Source of the DNA: Udeniomyces pyricola
Taxonomy: Eukaryota; Basidiomycota; Tremellomycetes; Cystofilobasidiales; Mrakiaceae
Direction of reading: 5' to 3'
Assembly (NCBI GenBank): GCA_039545295.1
Contig: BCIK01000017.1
Coordinates: 372,001 to 436,000 of the forward strand
DNA: 64,000 nucleotides
In this document: piece by piece, positions 46,713 through 58,361 of the stretch
Position numbering within the stretch: the first letter of the stretch is position 1
Layout: each line of letters opens with the position of its first letter
Notes under the pieces: model-generated
Told to the model about the DNA's origin: nothing
Databases searched by the model: none
What the model saw: the letters and a program-made list of their open reading frames with translations, nothing else
Made by a program: the position numbers and the translations under genes

Positions 46713-49375
46713 CTAATTCCTCAGCGAGCTCAGGACGATCCCACCCAACACGGCCGATAACGCTCCGACCGCAGCGATCCCAACCCAAGGCACGCCACCA
46801 CCACCACCATCAATACCACCCGCATCCATCTCAGTACCCATCCCATGACGTCCGCTCTTCCTCCGACCTACACGCTCGGTCCGGCCGCCTCGGCTTGCCG
46901 ACGACGACGATGACGACGTCTTTTTCGGCGCGGTAGCGGTACCGGCGGAGGCGGCCCGCTTGGGTCTCGGAAGGCTCTTGTCGGAGAACAGCGAAGAGGG
47001 TTGGGAATCCCGAGCGGTGGGAGACGGAGAAGCAGTAGAAGAAGCAGAAGAAGAGGAAGAGATGATGGAGGAGGGTTGGACTAACCCCATAGAGATGAAC
47101 CTAAATCGACCGAAAATCCCCCCCCCCCCCCCACCCCATACCCGCAAAGAGGACAGACACGCAGACAGCGTGGGAAAGGAAGGGAGAGAGAGGGTGTGTG
47201 GAGGGAACGCCAGAAAGAAGAGAAAAGAGCCCAAGCGGAATGGTGAGCGTTTGTTGTTTGAGGGTTTTATTTGTTTATTTATTTTAATTTGGACGTCGAT
47301 AAGCGTTGATTGGACCGGGCATGACAGTGAACAAGTGGAAATAAGAAGGAGACAGAGTCCAAAAAAAATATTCAAACGTACCCTCGGAGGTAGAAAGCAT
47401 GCAAATTCGACTCGAGCTCCTTCTCTTGTCCCTTAGGAACGCCCGTCAACGTGAACGTAGCTGTGTAGGTCCAAAAAAGACGAAGAAAAAGAAGAAGCAA
47501 CACGCAAAGAAGAAGGAAAAAAAATTCAATGAGGCTAAAGTCTTTCTTGACAATAAACGACAGGGAAACGGGTCGTTGACGGACCAGTGGTAGAGTCGGA
47601 ACCTTGCTCGAGGGTGGTAGTGAGGGTTCCAAAGTGATCTACAAACGCAACAACAGCATCAACGAATCGTTCAGCACTCAAAAACGATTTTCGACTGCCT
47701 CTTCGCCCCTCTCCCCCCCCCTCTCTCTCTCTTCCTTCCCTTCCAACTCTGCCTATCCCCCAACTCTCATCCCCCCTGAAAAGACGCTAACACAGAGCAC
47801 CCACCTTGAGGCCAACTGGGAGAGCTCTTGAGGGCCCACGACGTCACGAGCTGACTCGGCGCGTTGGCACTCTGGACCTTACCGACGACGGCTCCTGAGA
47901 ACAGCGAGAACGGCGCCTCGGGCGTCGGCGAGAATTGAGCAGCTGAGCGAGACCAAGTCGGGATCTGGTCATCATGAATTTATTTCAATTCGATCCAATC
48001 GGGGGGGGGGGGGGNAAAAAAAGTNAAAANAAGCAAAGGTTTTGGTTTTTTTTTCAATATACTTTCAGTATCATTGGCGGACGAGATGAGGGAATGAATG
48101 GGTGGTCAAGAAGGAAACGAAAACGGACCTTTCGCTCGTCCGTCAAGAAGGCCCAGAGATCACTGGCCGAAGCCTGGAACAGCCCTTGGACCTTGACGGT
48201 CGAAGTGTTAATCTTGGACGCCGAGGAGGCCGTAGACGTTGGGGTCGAAGTGCCCGTCGTAGCCGCAGGGCCAGCAGATGAAGCCGAAGCCGCAGGGGTG
48301 CTGGTACCCGAACTTGGAGCAGAGGACTCGTCGGACTGAAGAAGATCCTTGCCGTGGACCTCGATGAGGGTCGTTTGGAACCGGGTGAAGAGTTCCTTCA
48401 GCGCAGGAGGGAGGAGCTTCTTGGTGCTGAGGTAGGCAGGGGAAGAGGTAGCAGGGGAGGAGAAATCAAACTGGATATCATGTCAAGAATTCACACAAGT
48501 GTTAGTTCAGTTTTCGATCAACAAGACAAACAAAACAGTGTGCATTGGTCGATTCATCCGAGCTATTCAGCGATATATGTGTCTGCGGGCTTGCTTCAGA
48601 CGAAAGAATCAAAGAAGCAGATCATGAAAACAATGTTACCCACGACGTAATCCGACAGACCATCAATGGCTTCATGCGAAACCTCCGGAACCCGAACCGT
48701 ACCGGAGAGCTCGGTGCCGTCAGCGAGGGTTCCCGTCCAGGCGAGAGTCATGTCAAGGTCGTAAATAGTAATCAACCTGAGGGGAATGGTCCATGGAAGG
48801 GATCAGTTGTTGGAGCCAGTAAGCAAACAGTGCAGAGCAAGGGGAGAAGACGGAGGGGCAAGGAGTGAGAGCAGGGATGCGCGGAGTGTTTCGGCCTTGT
48901 CGACGATCATATCACAAGCACAAGCTGGTCTAACGACCAATGACAGAACCTTCCACAAATCACTTAACAGGACGCATAGATACGCACTTGGACTTTCGCT
49001 GGCCGACCGTGACGTCGCCCTCAATAGAGTCAACGCTGGTGATCTTGACGGTGAGTTCCTCGGCGTCGGACGCGGTGATGGCAGTCGCCTCGGTCTTGAA
49101 CCAGGTATAAGCCCACTTGTCGACGGTCTTTTGCTGTTAGGTGAGTAGATAAGTGTGGGTGGGTGGGCGAAGCAAAAGGCAGGTGATTAGAATTCCAGGA
49201 CGGTTCAAATGGAACGAAAGTAAGCAAGAGTGTAGAAGGAAAGAGGAAGATGTTGAGCTCGCATTCAATCTTGCATGGAAAGAGCTCCGAGGAGAGAGAG
49301 AGAGGGGAAGACGCGACGACGTACTCGCCAATGCCAGTTCTTGATACCGGCAGACAGGGGAGCAGGAGTAGCCAT
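46713..49375 (-). CDS. AHA1: Activator of Hsp90 ATPase (Aha1) with a C-terminal membrane anchor, 450 residues
   Basis: Aha1 binds Hsp90 and accelerates its ATPase cycle. Exons are 49375-49325, 49133-48988, 48776-48644, 48470-48129, 47964-47805, 47638-47585, 47460-47382 and 47100-46713. The N-terminal domain has the NWHW motif (MATPAPLSAGIKNWHWRQK), then EGDVTVGQRKSKLITIYDLD and MTLAWTGTL. A Ser/Ala/Thr-rich linker leads to the AHSA1 domain: VQGLFQASASDLWAFLTDER, PEAPFSLFSGAVVGK, QLVTSWALKSSPSWPQDHFG and TFTLTGVPKGQE. The fold ends near LRGFISMGLV (about 330). About 120 further residues follow: a Ser-rich and basic stretch, then VPWVGIAAVGALSAVLGGIV LSSLRN at the very end, a predicted transmembrane helix (about 426-445). 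Yeast and human Aha1 lack such an anchor. Introns 4 and 6 use GTCCGT donors. Ambiguous bases lie only in intron 4 (48001-48030). Confidence 0.9.
48001..48030. other. Poly-G run with ambiguous bases in AHA1 intron 4
   Basis: A G homopolymer is followed by A runs with N at 48015, 48025 and 48030. The sequence is unreliable but non-coding. Confidence 0.85.
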
Positions 49376-49552
49376 GTTGGAGGATGAGAGGAGAAGAAGT
49401 TGGGTTGAGGCTGGCGGAGATGTCGGTGGTTGAGTCGAGTGATCCGTTCATTGATCGACCGTTCCAACCGCGCCCAGTCAGGACTCTCGCTGCAAGTGGA
49501 CGATCGAGAGGCGGCGTGTCAGAGAGAATCCCATCGAACATTCCTCCCGTGT

Positions 49553-49575
49553 TATATATATATATATATATATAT
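49553..49575. promoter_or_regulatory. (TA)n tract in the AHA1 upstream region
   Basis: Twenty-three alternating T and A bases lie about 180 bp upstream of the AHA1 start, in a plausible core-promoter position. Confidence 0.4.
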
Positions 49576-49711
49576 GAGAATATTATTGTAGTATATAAGT
49601 ACTCTGCTGGCTTGGTCGTCTTTTCTAGCCCAATCAATTGATCAACGTCACCTCCTGAACTCTAAAAGTCTCCCCAAACACCTCACTAACATCGCAATAT
49701 CATCGTCATCA

Positions 49712-51323
49712 TCATCCTGCTGCTGCATTACTCGTCTGTTCATCATCACCGCCTTCGACGACGACGACAGCCGCCGCCTTGCGCTTCAACGCCCACGCAC
49801 GAAGCTTCTCTCTCCTCGCCTCCTTTTTCCTCGCCTCCTTTTTCCTCGCTTCCTCTACCTCGTCCACAGTCACCGCTTCCGGTATCGGTTCCGATGAGCT
49901 CTCTCCAACCACAGCTGCAACTGTGCCATCCGCTGGAACCTCGGCCTTGACGGACTCCTCTACTGGGTTCTTGGGAGGGATGATCTCCGCATCTTCCTTC
50001 TTCTGCTCCTCCTCGCTATCACTACCGCTCTCACTATCACTTCCATAACCGCCCAACAACCCCAGAACCGCCGCTGGTTTCGCCACCTCGACGACGACTT
50101 TACCCTGGTCATCGACCTGCTTGCCCGCTTTGAGCGCTTCCCAACAGCGTTTCCATCGGCCACGAAGGAAGGAGAACCGAGGGTCCTGAGAGTGGTTCGT
50201 CAGGATCCTCATCTCCAGAAGCGATGGATTTGGGGAAGACGACAGAGATTGCTGGGTATGCCGCATGAGTTGCAGGACCGGAGGATCAGGCTAAAGGTCG
50301 CAAGCAAGTAGGATGTACAAGAATCACAAGGGAAAGAACAAAAGAAGAGCAAGCCAGATGAGAGAAAAAAAAAATTATCAAGATATTGAGTCATCACAAG
50401 GGTATCCACAAGATCAATGAGGGATGCTTTTATGTACTCACCGCTTCATCACTGGCCCACGCCTCGCCCTTACCATCATCCTCATCCTCATCGCTACTCT
50501 CCGCTCCTTGGAGCAACGCCAGTCGACCGCCTCGCATGGCATCTAACCTCCTCCTTTTCTGCTCGCGTTCAAATTCCTCGGCCTCGTCCTCGGAAAAAAA
50601 CCACATGTCTTCATGATCGGACGGAAGGTCGGACCAACCTCCGGTCGTCGAGGCCATTGACGGCGTCGGCGAGGTTAAGCCATCGGTTTGGGTAGTCAAA
50701 TAAGTGTCGGGAAGGAGATGCATATACGAGTACCTGATTGGAGTTCAATGTGGACAAGGCAGATGCTTAGTTGTGTGCGATGGGTGGACGAGGAGGAAAG
50801 GGAATGGATGGGAACCAATTCATGCCCACAGAACGGAGAACGACAATTAAACGTGCAAAGGGGAAGAATCGACATTCCCTTGGCAGACTATGTATGGGGT
50901 TTGTTTGAGACGAGCCGAGAGAGAGAGAGAAAGGGAGAGGGACTCATGTCCAAGACGGGAAACCCATAGACGAAAGAACCGGGAAGAAAGCACCGACCTA
51001 TCAGCCCAAAGCTCTCTCCGTCCCTCCTCGGCTTCTTCCCCATCATCACCGACGCGTAGCAGACATCCATCCGGCCGGCCCTCTTGTCGCCTAGCCTCGA
51101 TCTGTCCTCCAAGCTCGGGATCATCGATCAGTTCGGCTTCGTACGCCTGGACAAAGATGTCGGGCTCCCGGTCCTCGATCTCGCGCGCGGTTGGGGCCGA
51201 CTCGAGGAAGGAGAAGATGTGGTCCGACGGAGGGGACGATGACCGCCGAGATCGTTTGTTGGCATGATGGGAATCGGGATGACGCTTTGTCCGTTTCTTG
51301 GATGGGCGAGAGTTGGGAGCCAT
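49712..51323 (-). CDS. Unknown nuclear-type charged protein, 398 residues
   Basis: I do not recognise the family. Exons are 51323-50998, 50733-50442 and 50290-49712, in phase. The N-terminus is strongly basic (MAPNSRPSKKRTKRHPDSHH, then ANKRSRRSS), a likely nuclear localisation signal. A motif DHIFSFLESAPTAREIEDREP and a middle region with GGWSDLPSDHEDMWFFSEDE, EAEEFEREQKRRRLDAM follow. Exon 3 opens with a patch that looks folded, NPSLLEMRILTNHSQDPRFS, FLRGRWKRCWEALK. It then turns acidic (GSDSESGSDSEEEQKKED) and ends in an alternating Lys/Arg/Glu/Ala helix. The donor of intron 1 is GTCGGT, as in ARG5,6. The RFSFLRGRW patch resembles SURP-like modules only faintly. It is divergent from the 149-residue gene across 304 bp. 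Confidence 0.75.
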
Positions 51324-51627
51324 GGAAATGGAGGGAAAGGAAGGATGGCGTTGAGGTTGAAAGTTGTGTAAGGTAATTATTTCTTGCAGAAGGATGCGAT
51401 TCAAGACGTTCAAGTCGCGTCGCGTCGAAGCGTGTAATGGATGGGTGATGAATATGAACGCGCTGATGATTGATTTGGGGGGATGATGGGAACGGATTCG
51501 ATGTCGATTAACGATTGCTCTTGTTAGCTTCTTCTCTCTCTTCCTCTTGCCCTCTTTTCCTTTAGTATCATCCTGCCCCCTACTCTATCAATCAACCCCC
51601 CATCCATCCATCCATCCACTCTTCCCT
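51324..51627. promoter_or_regulatory. Shared divergent upstream region
   Basis: These 304 bp lie between two divergent unknown genes. The right half is pyrimidine-rich with CCATCCATCCATCCATCC repeats just before the plus-strand start. Confidence 0.5.
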
Positions 51628-52077
51628 ATGCCTCCACTCCGTACCGACACCCCCACCGCTGCCCACTTGGCTAGAATCCCTGACGACATCGCCTCACTCG
51701 TCCCACTTCTCCGCTCAAAAGCTATTCCATCCCTCGCCTCCATCCTCCCCCTTGCCCCGTCTGCTTCATCTCCCTCACCTTCGGCCTCGACCCTTCCCTC
51801 TCTCATCGATCCAACTCCCTTGTCCTCGCTCCCTCCCACCGTCCCTTCGTCTCCCGACCAATCCCTCTCTCTCGTCATGAACCTCATCCAACTCGCAAAC
51901 TCTGGCATCATGGCCGACCGAGGCGCCGCCGTCCAACATGCCGTCGAGTCCGCTCTCGGTGGCCGGCTCGATGGGAGCCGAGCTCAATTAGAAGGCATCC
52001 ACTCGGCATTGACGGGTGGCATCGAGGCACTAGGCTGGGCGAAAGAGGACGACCAGGAACATGAAGATCTTGCTTGA
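51628..52077 (+). CDS. Unknown protein, 149 residues, single exon
   Basis: I do not recognise a function. The first in-frame ATG after a CT-rich leader is at 51628. The product starts MPPLRTDTPTAAHLARIPDD, has a Ser/Pro-rich middle (PSASSPSPSASTLPS), and ends with helix-rich segments: DQSLSLVMNLIQLANSGIMA, GAAVQHAVESALGG and GGIEALGWAKEDDQEHEDLA. It has no signal peptide or membrane segment. The amphipathic C-terminal half suggests a small helical domain. It is the only intronless coding sequence in the window that I support. Confidence 0.6.
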   Translation: MPPLRTDTPTAAHLARIPDDIASLVPLLRSKAIPSLASILPLAPSASSPSPSASTLPSLIDPTPLSSLPPTVPSSPDQSLSLVMNLIQLANSGIMADRGAAVQHAVESALGGRLDGSRAQLEGIHSALTGGIEALGWAKEDDQEHEDLA

Positions 52078-53148
52078 TCCGTCGTCGTGGATCTAGAGCG
52101 TCGCAAGGTGTAAAGAGGATGGAGATGGTCCGATTCCAGGTGGGTTAGTCAAGGAGCTCTGTATGCCGTGATACTATTCCGAAGATTGGCACAGCAGCTG
52201 ACCGTGTGTGTTGGTTGTCTCTTTGTAGCTCCCCATCGAATGCGCAAGAACCCATATGTATGTTGGGAAGGATGCCTCACGTTCAAGCCATGAGCGTCGC
52301 CCGACTATACCGGCCATCGATATCATTGCGAGGGGTGAGACCTGTACGATTGGGTTGCTTCGCTTCTCTATTACCTTGTGCAAAAGACCACGTAGGAGCT
52401 AACTTCGCACTCGTCTGTTGTTATCGCATTCCGATAGTTATAATGGGGCGCGTCACAGCGACATCAAGGGTCATATAGCTAGCCCGGCTTTGAAGAGCTG
52501 ATCAGGCTGGACATCTTTCTTGTCGCCGCTCAGTTGAATTATCGGGATCGATCGCTGATGCTCAATATTCAATGGATGTGGATTATCACATGGATTTGTC
52601 GATGCGAAGCAACGGTGTGGTTTGGGCACTAGGATTGATGCACGATGGGCCGTTGCGTCGGCCTGCGGGAGGGAAAATGCATGGTGCATGGTGGTGCACG
52701 GATAGATATGTAGACAGTGGCGCATGTATGCCTTTTTTTCTTTTTCGACTGTCGTAAGATGGCGGGTTTATGGGTGTTGGTGAAGTTTGAACGTGACACT
52801 TGGATTGACTTGGACCATGTGATGGAGTTGGGATATGTGGGCATGTCGATGACGATATCTGACGTCGGACAACGTTGTGTGTTGTTATAATAGCATTGAC
52901 AAATCAAGAACGGGTTAGGTTTCATTTTGATGGATTGAATGAATGATGATTGAATTCATAGGGACGAATTTAGGTCGATCGGTCGATGGAACCAAACATT
53001 CAAAACCCATCCATCTCATCGTCCTTCCTTTGATTTCACCCATCTATCAATCCATTCAATCCCGCCCCCCTTAGTCCTTGCACTCATCACCACCACCACT
53101 ACTATTACTACTACTATCACCCCTCGTCACCCCGACACTCTCACCACT
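52078..53148. other. Intergenic upstream of Rho-GDI
   Basis: About 1.07 kb has no supported exon. The last 150 bases before the Rho-GDI start are pyrimidine-rich with CACCACCACTACTATTACTA repeats. Confidence 0.5.
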
Positions 53149-55241
53149 ATGGTTCACACTCAAGAGGTCTGCCCATCTCCCCATCTCGATCCTGCCTCAT
53201 GCCTGTTCCACAACAAACAACTCATCTCTCCCTCACTCTTTCTTTCCCCCCGTCATCCCCTTTGTTGCCCTCGCTTCGTCCCACCCCCACTCGACTCTTC
53301 TTCCCTTGCTCAAACCAGTCCACCATCACCGACGAAGACCTCGTTCCCTCCACCACCAACGGTTACAAAGTTGGCACCGAAAAGACGCTGGCCGAGCTCG
53401 CCGCGCTCGATGCCGAAGACGAATCGCTCGCCCGATGGAAGGCCAGCTTGGGGCTCACGGCTGAAGGCGGCGCGATGGGCGAGAAGAAGGTGCGTCGTTC
53501 CTAAGTAGTCCTCTATGGGCGGTTGATTTTGCTGAGGGATAGTGTGCGACTCGAGCTAGGTTAGGAGGAGAGATAAGGTAGAGACAGTCTGGGGGAGGGA
53601 TAGACGCCGACACTATTGCGGGTGGAGATGGCCCACTAGCAATGGCAGGTGTGGTGGTGGCCCTGGCGATGGGGTCCCTGCGCGGGGTCTCAGTCTACAG
53701 ATCTGAGCCAACAAAGGGCCTGAACTGATGTCTGGGAGAGTCGTGTAGCTAATGTGAAGTGCTGGTGGTCGAGTGATCGAGTGTAACGGCATGATATGTG
53801 GGCGTTGTCCGGTTTCCGTGTCGTCGTTCCAGCCCCTAACGATCTTGGACCCCTTTCGCTCTCTCCTTTTTCCCTTCCTTCCATCTCTCTTTCTTCGCCA
53901 ACACCTTACTCAACCATTTTCCCCCCTCGACTTCCACCACCCAGGTCATCCCTCAAACTCTCTATCTCGAATCGCCCACGCTTTCCACCCCGATAGTTCT
54001 CGATCTCACTCAGGGTCCCGCTGCGCTCGCCAAGTACAAGACTCATCCCCGTGCGTTTAACTCGCTTGGTCCGACCACTTCCAGCCATCTGACGGCCGGG
54101 CCGACCGAGACTCTTCACCTGCTTTCAAACAAACCGATTGACGTTCTTCTTTTTGGTTTACCTTTTCTATTCCACCAATTCGATCTGTTCCTCTTCCGAC
54201 CCCCCTCCTCCCCCCCCCCTCCCCTCCTTATGCCATCGCCTGTTTTGCTCTCTCTTGCCGGATCCTGTTGGTTCGATGGATTTCCAGTCTCGATCAAAGA
54301 GGGCGTTGAGTATACCGTAGGCATCTCGTTCCTCGTTGAAGGCCAAATCGTTTCGGGTCTCCGTTACGTCCAGGTCGTCAAGCGATCAGGCATCAAAGGT
54401 ACGTCACATGCATGCTCAGATCATGTATATATATATTCATATATCATCGCCGTGGGTTTGTTCTTGACTGACGTAATTAAAAACCAATGAATCCACTCTC
54501 ATCTGCGGTAAATCTCATCGACTCTACTATGTCTCTTCGTTAGTTGATCGAACGGAGAAAGTGATTGGATCGTATGGACCTCAATCGGAGCCTCATCGCA
54601 GGATGGTACGTTACCCTGCATTGCTCCTCGTTCTTTTTTTCTATCCTCACGCATGCCCCTATGACATTTCCTCATGCGCCTTGATTTTGGTTTCCCTTTC
54701 TTGTACGCGACCACTCAACCCATCCGCTTGTCTCTTTCTCTCTCTCTCATCCTCTGAATCCCCCGTCTATCTCTCACGTGGGTTATTTCCTCCCTCGTCT
54801 CCTCGGTCTTTTTTTTTTCGATCTTTCTTCTTCTGGTGACTCTTAGATTGCCGAGGAGGAATCCCCTTCCGGTATGCTCGTCCGGACCGGTTCGTACGTC
54901 GTTCGGTCGAGGATCACCGATGACGACGGCAAGGTTTGGCTCGATATCGAATGGGGTTTCAAGGTGAGTCTTGGTCTTTTTATATGTATATGTTTTCTAT
55001 CGCCTTTAGTTTTGGATTGGATAGGGATATGTGTATGTGTGGAATGGGGGTGAGGGGGAGGGGGGGGGTGGGGGTTGGATTGATGGAGGGAGAGTTGAGA
55101 TAATCGAATTGCTTGTTAGGTCGAACGAAAATTGACTTGTTAAAAAAAAAAACCCTCTTTTTTCGCTTTCTATCTCATACACACGCACACACTTCTCTCT
55201 CTTTCTATCCTGACCTTTCTTAGATCACTAAGGAATGGTAG
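53149..55241 (+). CDS. RDI1: Rho GDP-dissociation inhibitor, 200 residues
   Basis: Rho-GDI extracts prenylated Rho/Cdc42 GTPases from membranes and keeps them inactive in the cytosol. Exons are 53149-53166, 53319-53489, 53945-54050, 54288-54398, 54544-54605, 54847-54963 and 55224-55241. The flexible arm contains TITDEDLVPSTTNGYKVG and the helix KTLAELAALDAEDESLARWK. The immunoglobulin-like domain follows: PTLSTPIVLDLTQG, LSIKEGVEYTVGISFLVEGQ, IVSGLRYVQVVKRSGIKVDR, EKVIGSYGPQSEPH, PSGMLVRTGSYVVRSRITDD, WLDIEWGFKITKEW. The length is the family's usual length. The first donor (GTCTGC) is weak, so the first six residues (MVHTQE) are the least certain. Confidence 0.95.
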
Positions 55242-55638
55242 TCGACCAAAAAAAAAAAACGGAATCTTCCCTTTGTCTCACTCCCTCATTATCATGTTGT
55301 TCTCCTCTTTGTTCTTTTCCTTCTTTTTTTTTTTCTCTCGTCCTTTTGTCTTTGGTATCAGCGCGTGTCTTCCTTTCTCATGATTAGCCTCGTTTCAATT
55401 CCTTCTTTTTTTTTATCCGCTTTGTTCTCCTCGAGCTATCAGCTCCCCCCCCCCCCCTCCCTCCCCTTTCTTGGCCTCCCCTCGCTTTTTGTTGGTTTCC
55501 CCGGGACATCGGCTTCACTTTTCAGCCTGCTTATCGTATGATCATGATCGATACCTTTTTCCAAACCCGTTTCGTTCCAGAAGAAGAAGAAGAAGAAAAA
55601 GCCAAACACAGAACAAAAAAATAAATAATTCATAATCA
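55242..55638. other. Convergent 3' regions of RDI1 and the RRM gene
   Basis: Pyrimidine-rich sequence contains T runs, a 13-base C run at 55444-55456 and an AATAAATAATTCATAATC block near 55620. No exon is supported. Confidence 0.55.
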
Positions 55639-57874
55639 TCATTCCCCTTTTCCATTCGTATTCGGAAGGTGCCATACCGGGCGAGCTTGAACCCATTGTC
55701 CCGCTTTTGGTTTCTTCTTCGACGACGGTAACGGCGCCTGCTGCTTCATCTCTACTCCACTACTATAACTCGATGACGACGATCCACCTTCACCCCTTTC
55801 CTTCCCTTCCTTCTTCTCCCCCCTCTTCCTCTCCATCCTCCTCCCCGCAATCCCCGTTCCTGTCGACGACGTCGGCCCTCGTAGTTCATTCTCCCCATTC
55901 ATCGCCGTATCAATATGGGCATTGGCATCGACGCCGCCGTTGCCGTTGCCGTTGCCGCCGCCGCCAAACCGGATCCGTCGTGCATCCCGAGCGGCCTCCA
56001 TGAGAAGCTTCCGTTTGTTGGCCGCTTGGTAGTTCCGCTCGTACGTCGGCACAGGGTTTCGATGGACGCCCAAGTCAGGAACGTGAGAGATGAATCGACC
56101 GATACCCAACTGGAAGGGGCGTTGGGTGGGTCGGTGGGTCGGTGGGGACATAGACGGGTGAATGGGGATTAGGAGAGAGAGAGGGCGAAGAAGGGATAGG
56201 AGAGAGGAAGAGAGATGACAACAAGAGAAAAGATAAAAAGAAGAAGAAGAAGATCAAATATGACCGTTGAGGTCTTAGTGACTCGGTCATGCGTTTGGGG
56301 GAGGGTTGGGGGTTCACCAGATGACACGAACCGAACGATGGGAGGAGGGGCAAAAGCATCAAGACAGAAGAAGATGATCAAAAGAGGTTTTCTTTGGCGC
56401 TTACATGGAACTCGAGATTTTTCTATTGGAAGTCGGGGGAAAGTAAACGTGAGTCATCGACGTGATGCCAAACCAGACAGAAAAAGGAAAAGAGGAAAAA
56501 AAAAAAGGACAGATCAGCATTCGTTTGTTTATAAATCCTTGGACCTTTTCGTTCCCCTTCCTCATGCCTTGGAAAACAAACACACGCAAAACGAAAGGGA
56601 AGAAGAAGAAGACGAAAGAAGAAGAAGAAAAAAAAGAAGAAGAAAAAAATCTTACCACATTCGGCCCCTCTCCACCAAATGCCTCCCTATCCTCCTCTTC
56701 TCCCTCCACCTTATTCAATTTCATCGCCTTCAACTGATCCTGGGGTGACATCGTATCGACGACGGCGTACCGAGTCTTGTTCGCTTTCGCGTTTGACCCT
56801 CCAGTAAATTCGGGCATGCTCAACGAACGGATCTCGATCCCTTGGTGAGTGAGGTAGTTGTGCAGACGGTCTTCGTTCCAGTCCATGGGGATTTTGCGGA
56901 CCTGGTAAAAGGATAGAGACCGGTCGGATGAAAGAGAGGTCAGATAGTCGGAAGTCATTGGATATAAGGATAGAAGAACGGAAGGAGGTTGAGGGGATTG
57001 CAATTTACTAAGAGTGAGGTGGGAGAGGGATCGTTAGGACCCGGTTCTATGATGCCTCTTCCGACCTGTTACCAGCCATCACAGGTATCAGTTTGCAGTC
57101 AATTTTGGTGCCCAGTCCGGTCTAGTCTCTTCTGACAAGAATCATGGGATACAAAGATGCTGGAAAGAGAAAGGTCCATGAGCTTAGACAAACGCACGTG
57201 AAACTCTAGTTGCGGCTAGGGGAAGAAAGCCATGGAGGAAGTATGATGATTGAACGAGTGTCAGTTTTTGGGTGGACTAGTTTGGTACGTGCTAGATCTG
57301 TTGACATCTGTATGCCATCGACAAACAAACATGCATTCCGACTTTGCAATTATCCTCCCTTTTGCCCTCTCCGCCGCCCGCCCCCCTTTTTGACTGCACC
57401 TTTTCCGCTCCTACTCGTGATGAACGACGTGTATACTCACGTGTTTAATCCCCAGCGCGTAAGCTCTCGACTTGGGCGAGTCCGTATCGACGAGCGCAAA
57501 GGCCGTGGTGGATTTCGACTTGCTGCCAAAGTTGCGATACGACAATCTCTTCACGGAGACCCCCGCTTCGATCAGGGTCTCTCGCAACGTCGCTTGATCC
57601 CATTCACGCGGAATGTTACGGACCTAATCAGATGACATAGAATAAACCATGACGATGATAGATATGAGCCTTTGGGAAGGGTGAAAGGTGTCAGCGGTGA
57701 GTGAGTGCGGGTCCTATGGAAGGAAGAACGTACAAAAAGCATCGTTGGCGACTCGGGGGCGTTGGCGACTGGACCGTACGCTCGTCGCCCAAGGAAGGAG
57801 ACAGCCATGGTGAACGAGGTGCTAGCTCGGGAGTACGAGCACGAGGCAGGTGCTGAACGTAAGAGTGAGAACAT
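55639..57874 (-). CDS. RRM-type RNA-binding protein, probably mitochondrial, 346 residues
   Basis: Exons 57874-57734, 57623-57441, 56901-56656 and 56109-55639 join in phase 0 throughout. The start MFSLLRSAPASCSYSRASTS lacks acidic residues and looks like a matrix-targeting presequence. Two RNA-recognition-like units follow: TMLFVRNIPREWDQATLRET with TTAFALVDTDSPKSRAYAL, and VRKIPMDWNEDRLHNYLTHQ with RYAVVDTMSPQDQLKAMKL. The C-terminal exon has LGIGRFISHVPDLGVHRNPV, a basic helix (ANKRKLLMEAARDARRIR), a Gly-Asn run, Ser runs and a Lys-rich end. The first unit lacks an obvious final strand before the second begins, so a small exon between 57440 and 56902 may have been missed. The target RNA is unknown. 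Confidence 0.75.
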
Positions 57875-58361
57875 GTTTAAGATTCAGTTGAGCTTGACCG
57901 GACCGGTAGGGGGGGGGGAACAAGGCAATCAGGTGGTTGGACGTTGGCGGTCGGAGTTGACAAGGTGTTGAATTCGCGGGCTTGTGCGACTGACAGTACT
58001 TTTAGTCTTTTTTACCACGTCATCAGATGATCAGATCATTCTTCATTAGTCTAGTAGGATGCTCTGGATCTACCTCGAGTCGAGGTGTTCCAGGTACCGA
58101 TGCACATAGAACACTCTGTAAGCCGATGACTACACAGCCAGACTAGAGAACTCCATAAAAGAGACAGCAACACTACACTTCGGAATTAGTGAGTGAAGAA
58201 TCAGAAGAATCCGAGCAGTTCTCCTGCCCAAACATATAATATATAACGGGCGGCGCGCATTCGACCTCAGGCCTCACGCCTCCTCTATTCTGGTCGCAAA
58301 CGACGACGCGTCGACCGCTCAATCACTTGCTTCCTCCCGCCCGGTCTCTCTTTCTTCACCA
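57875..58361. promoter_or_regulatory. Divergent upstream region of the RRM gene and SUS1
   Basis: These 487 bp lie between divergent starts. A TATAATATATAACGGGCGGC stretch at 58237-58256 could serve as a TATA region for SUS1. Nothing else was recognised. Confidence 0.45.

Noticed and set aside
52174..52925. Minus-strand frames between the 149-residue gene and Rho-GDI
   Set aside because: Short, without family motifs, and without consistent splice sites.
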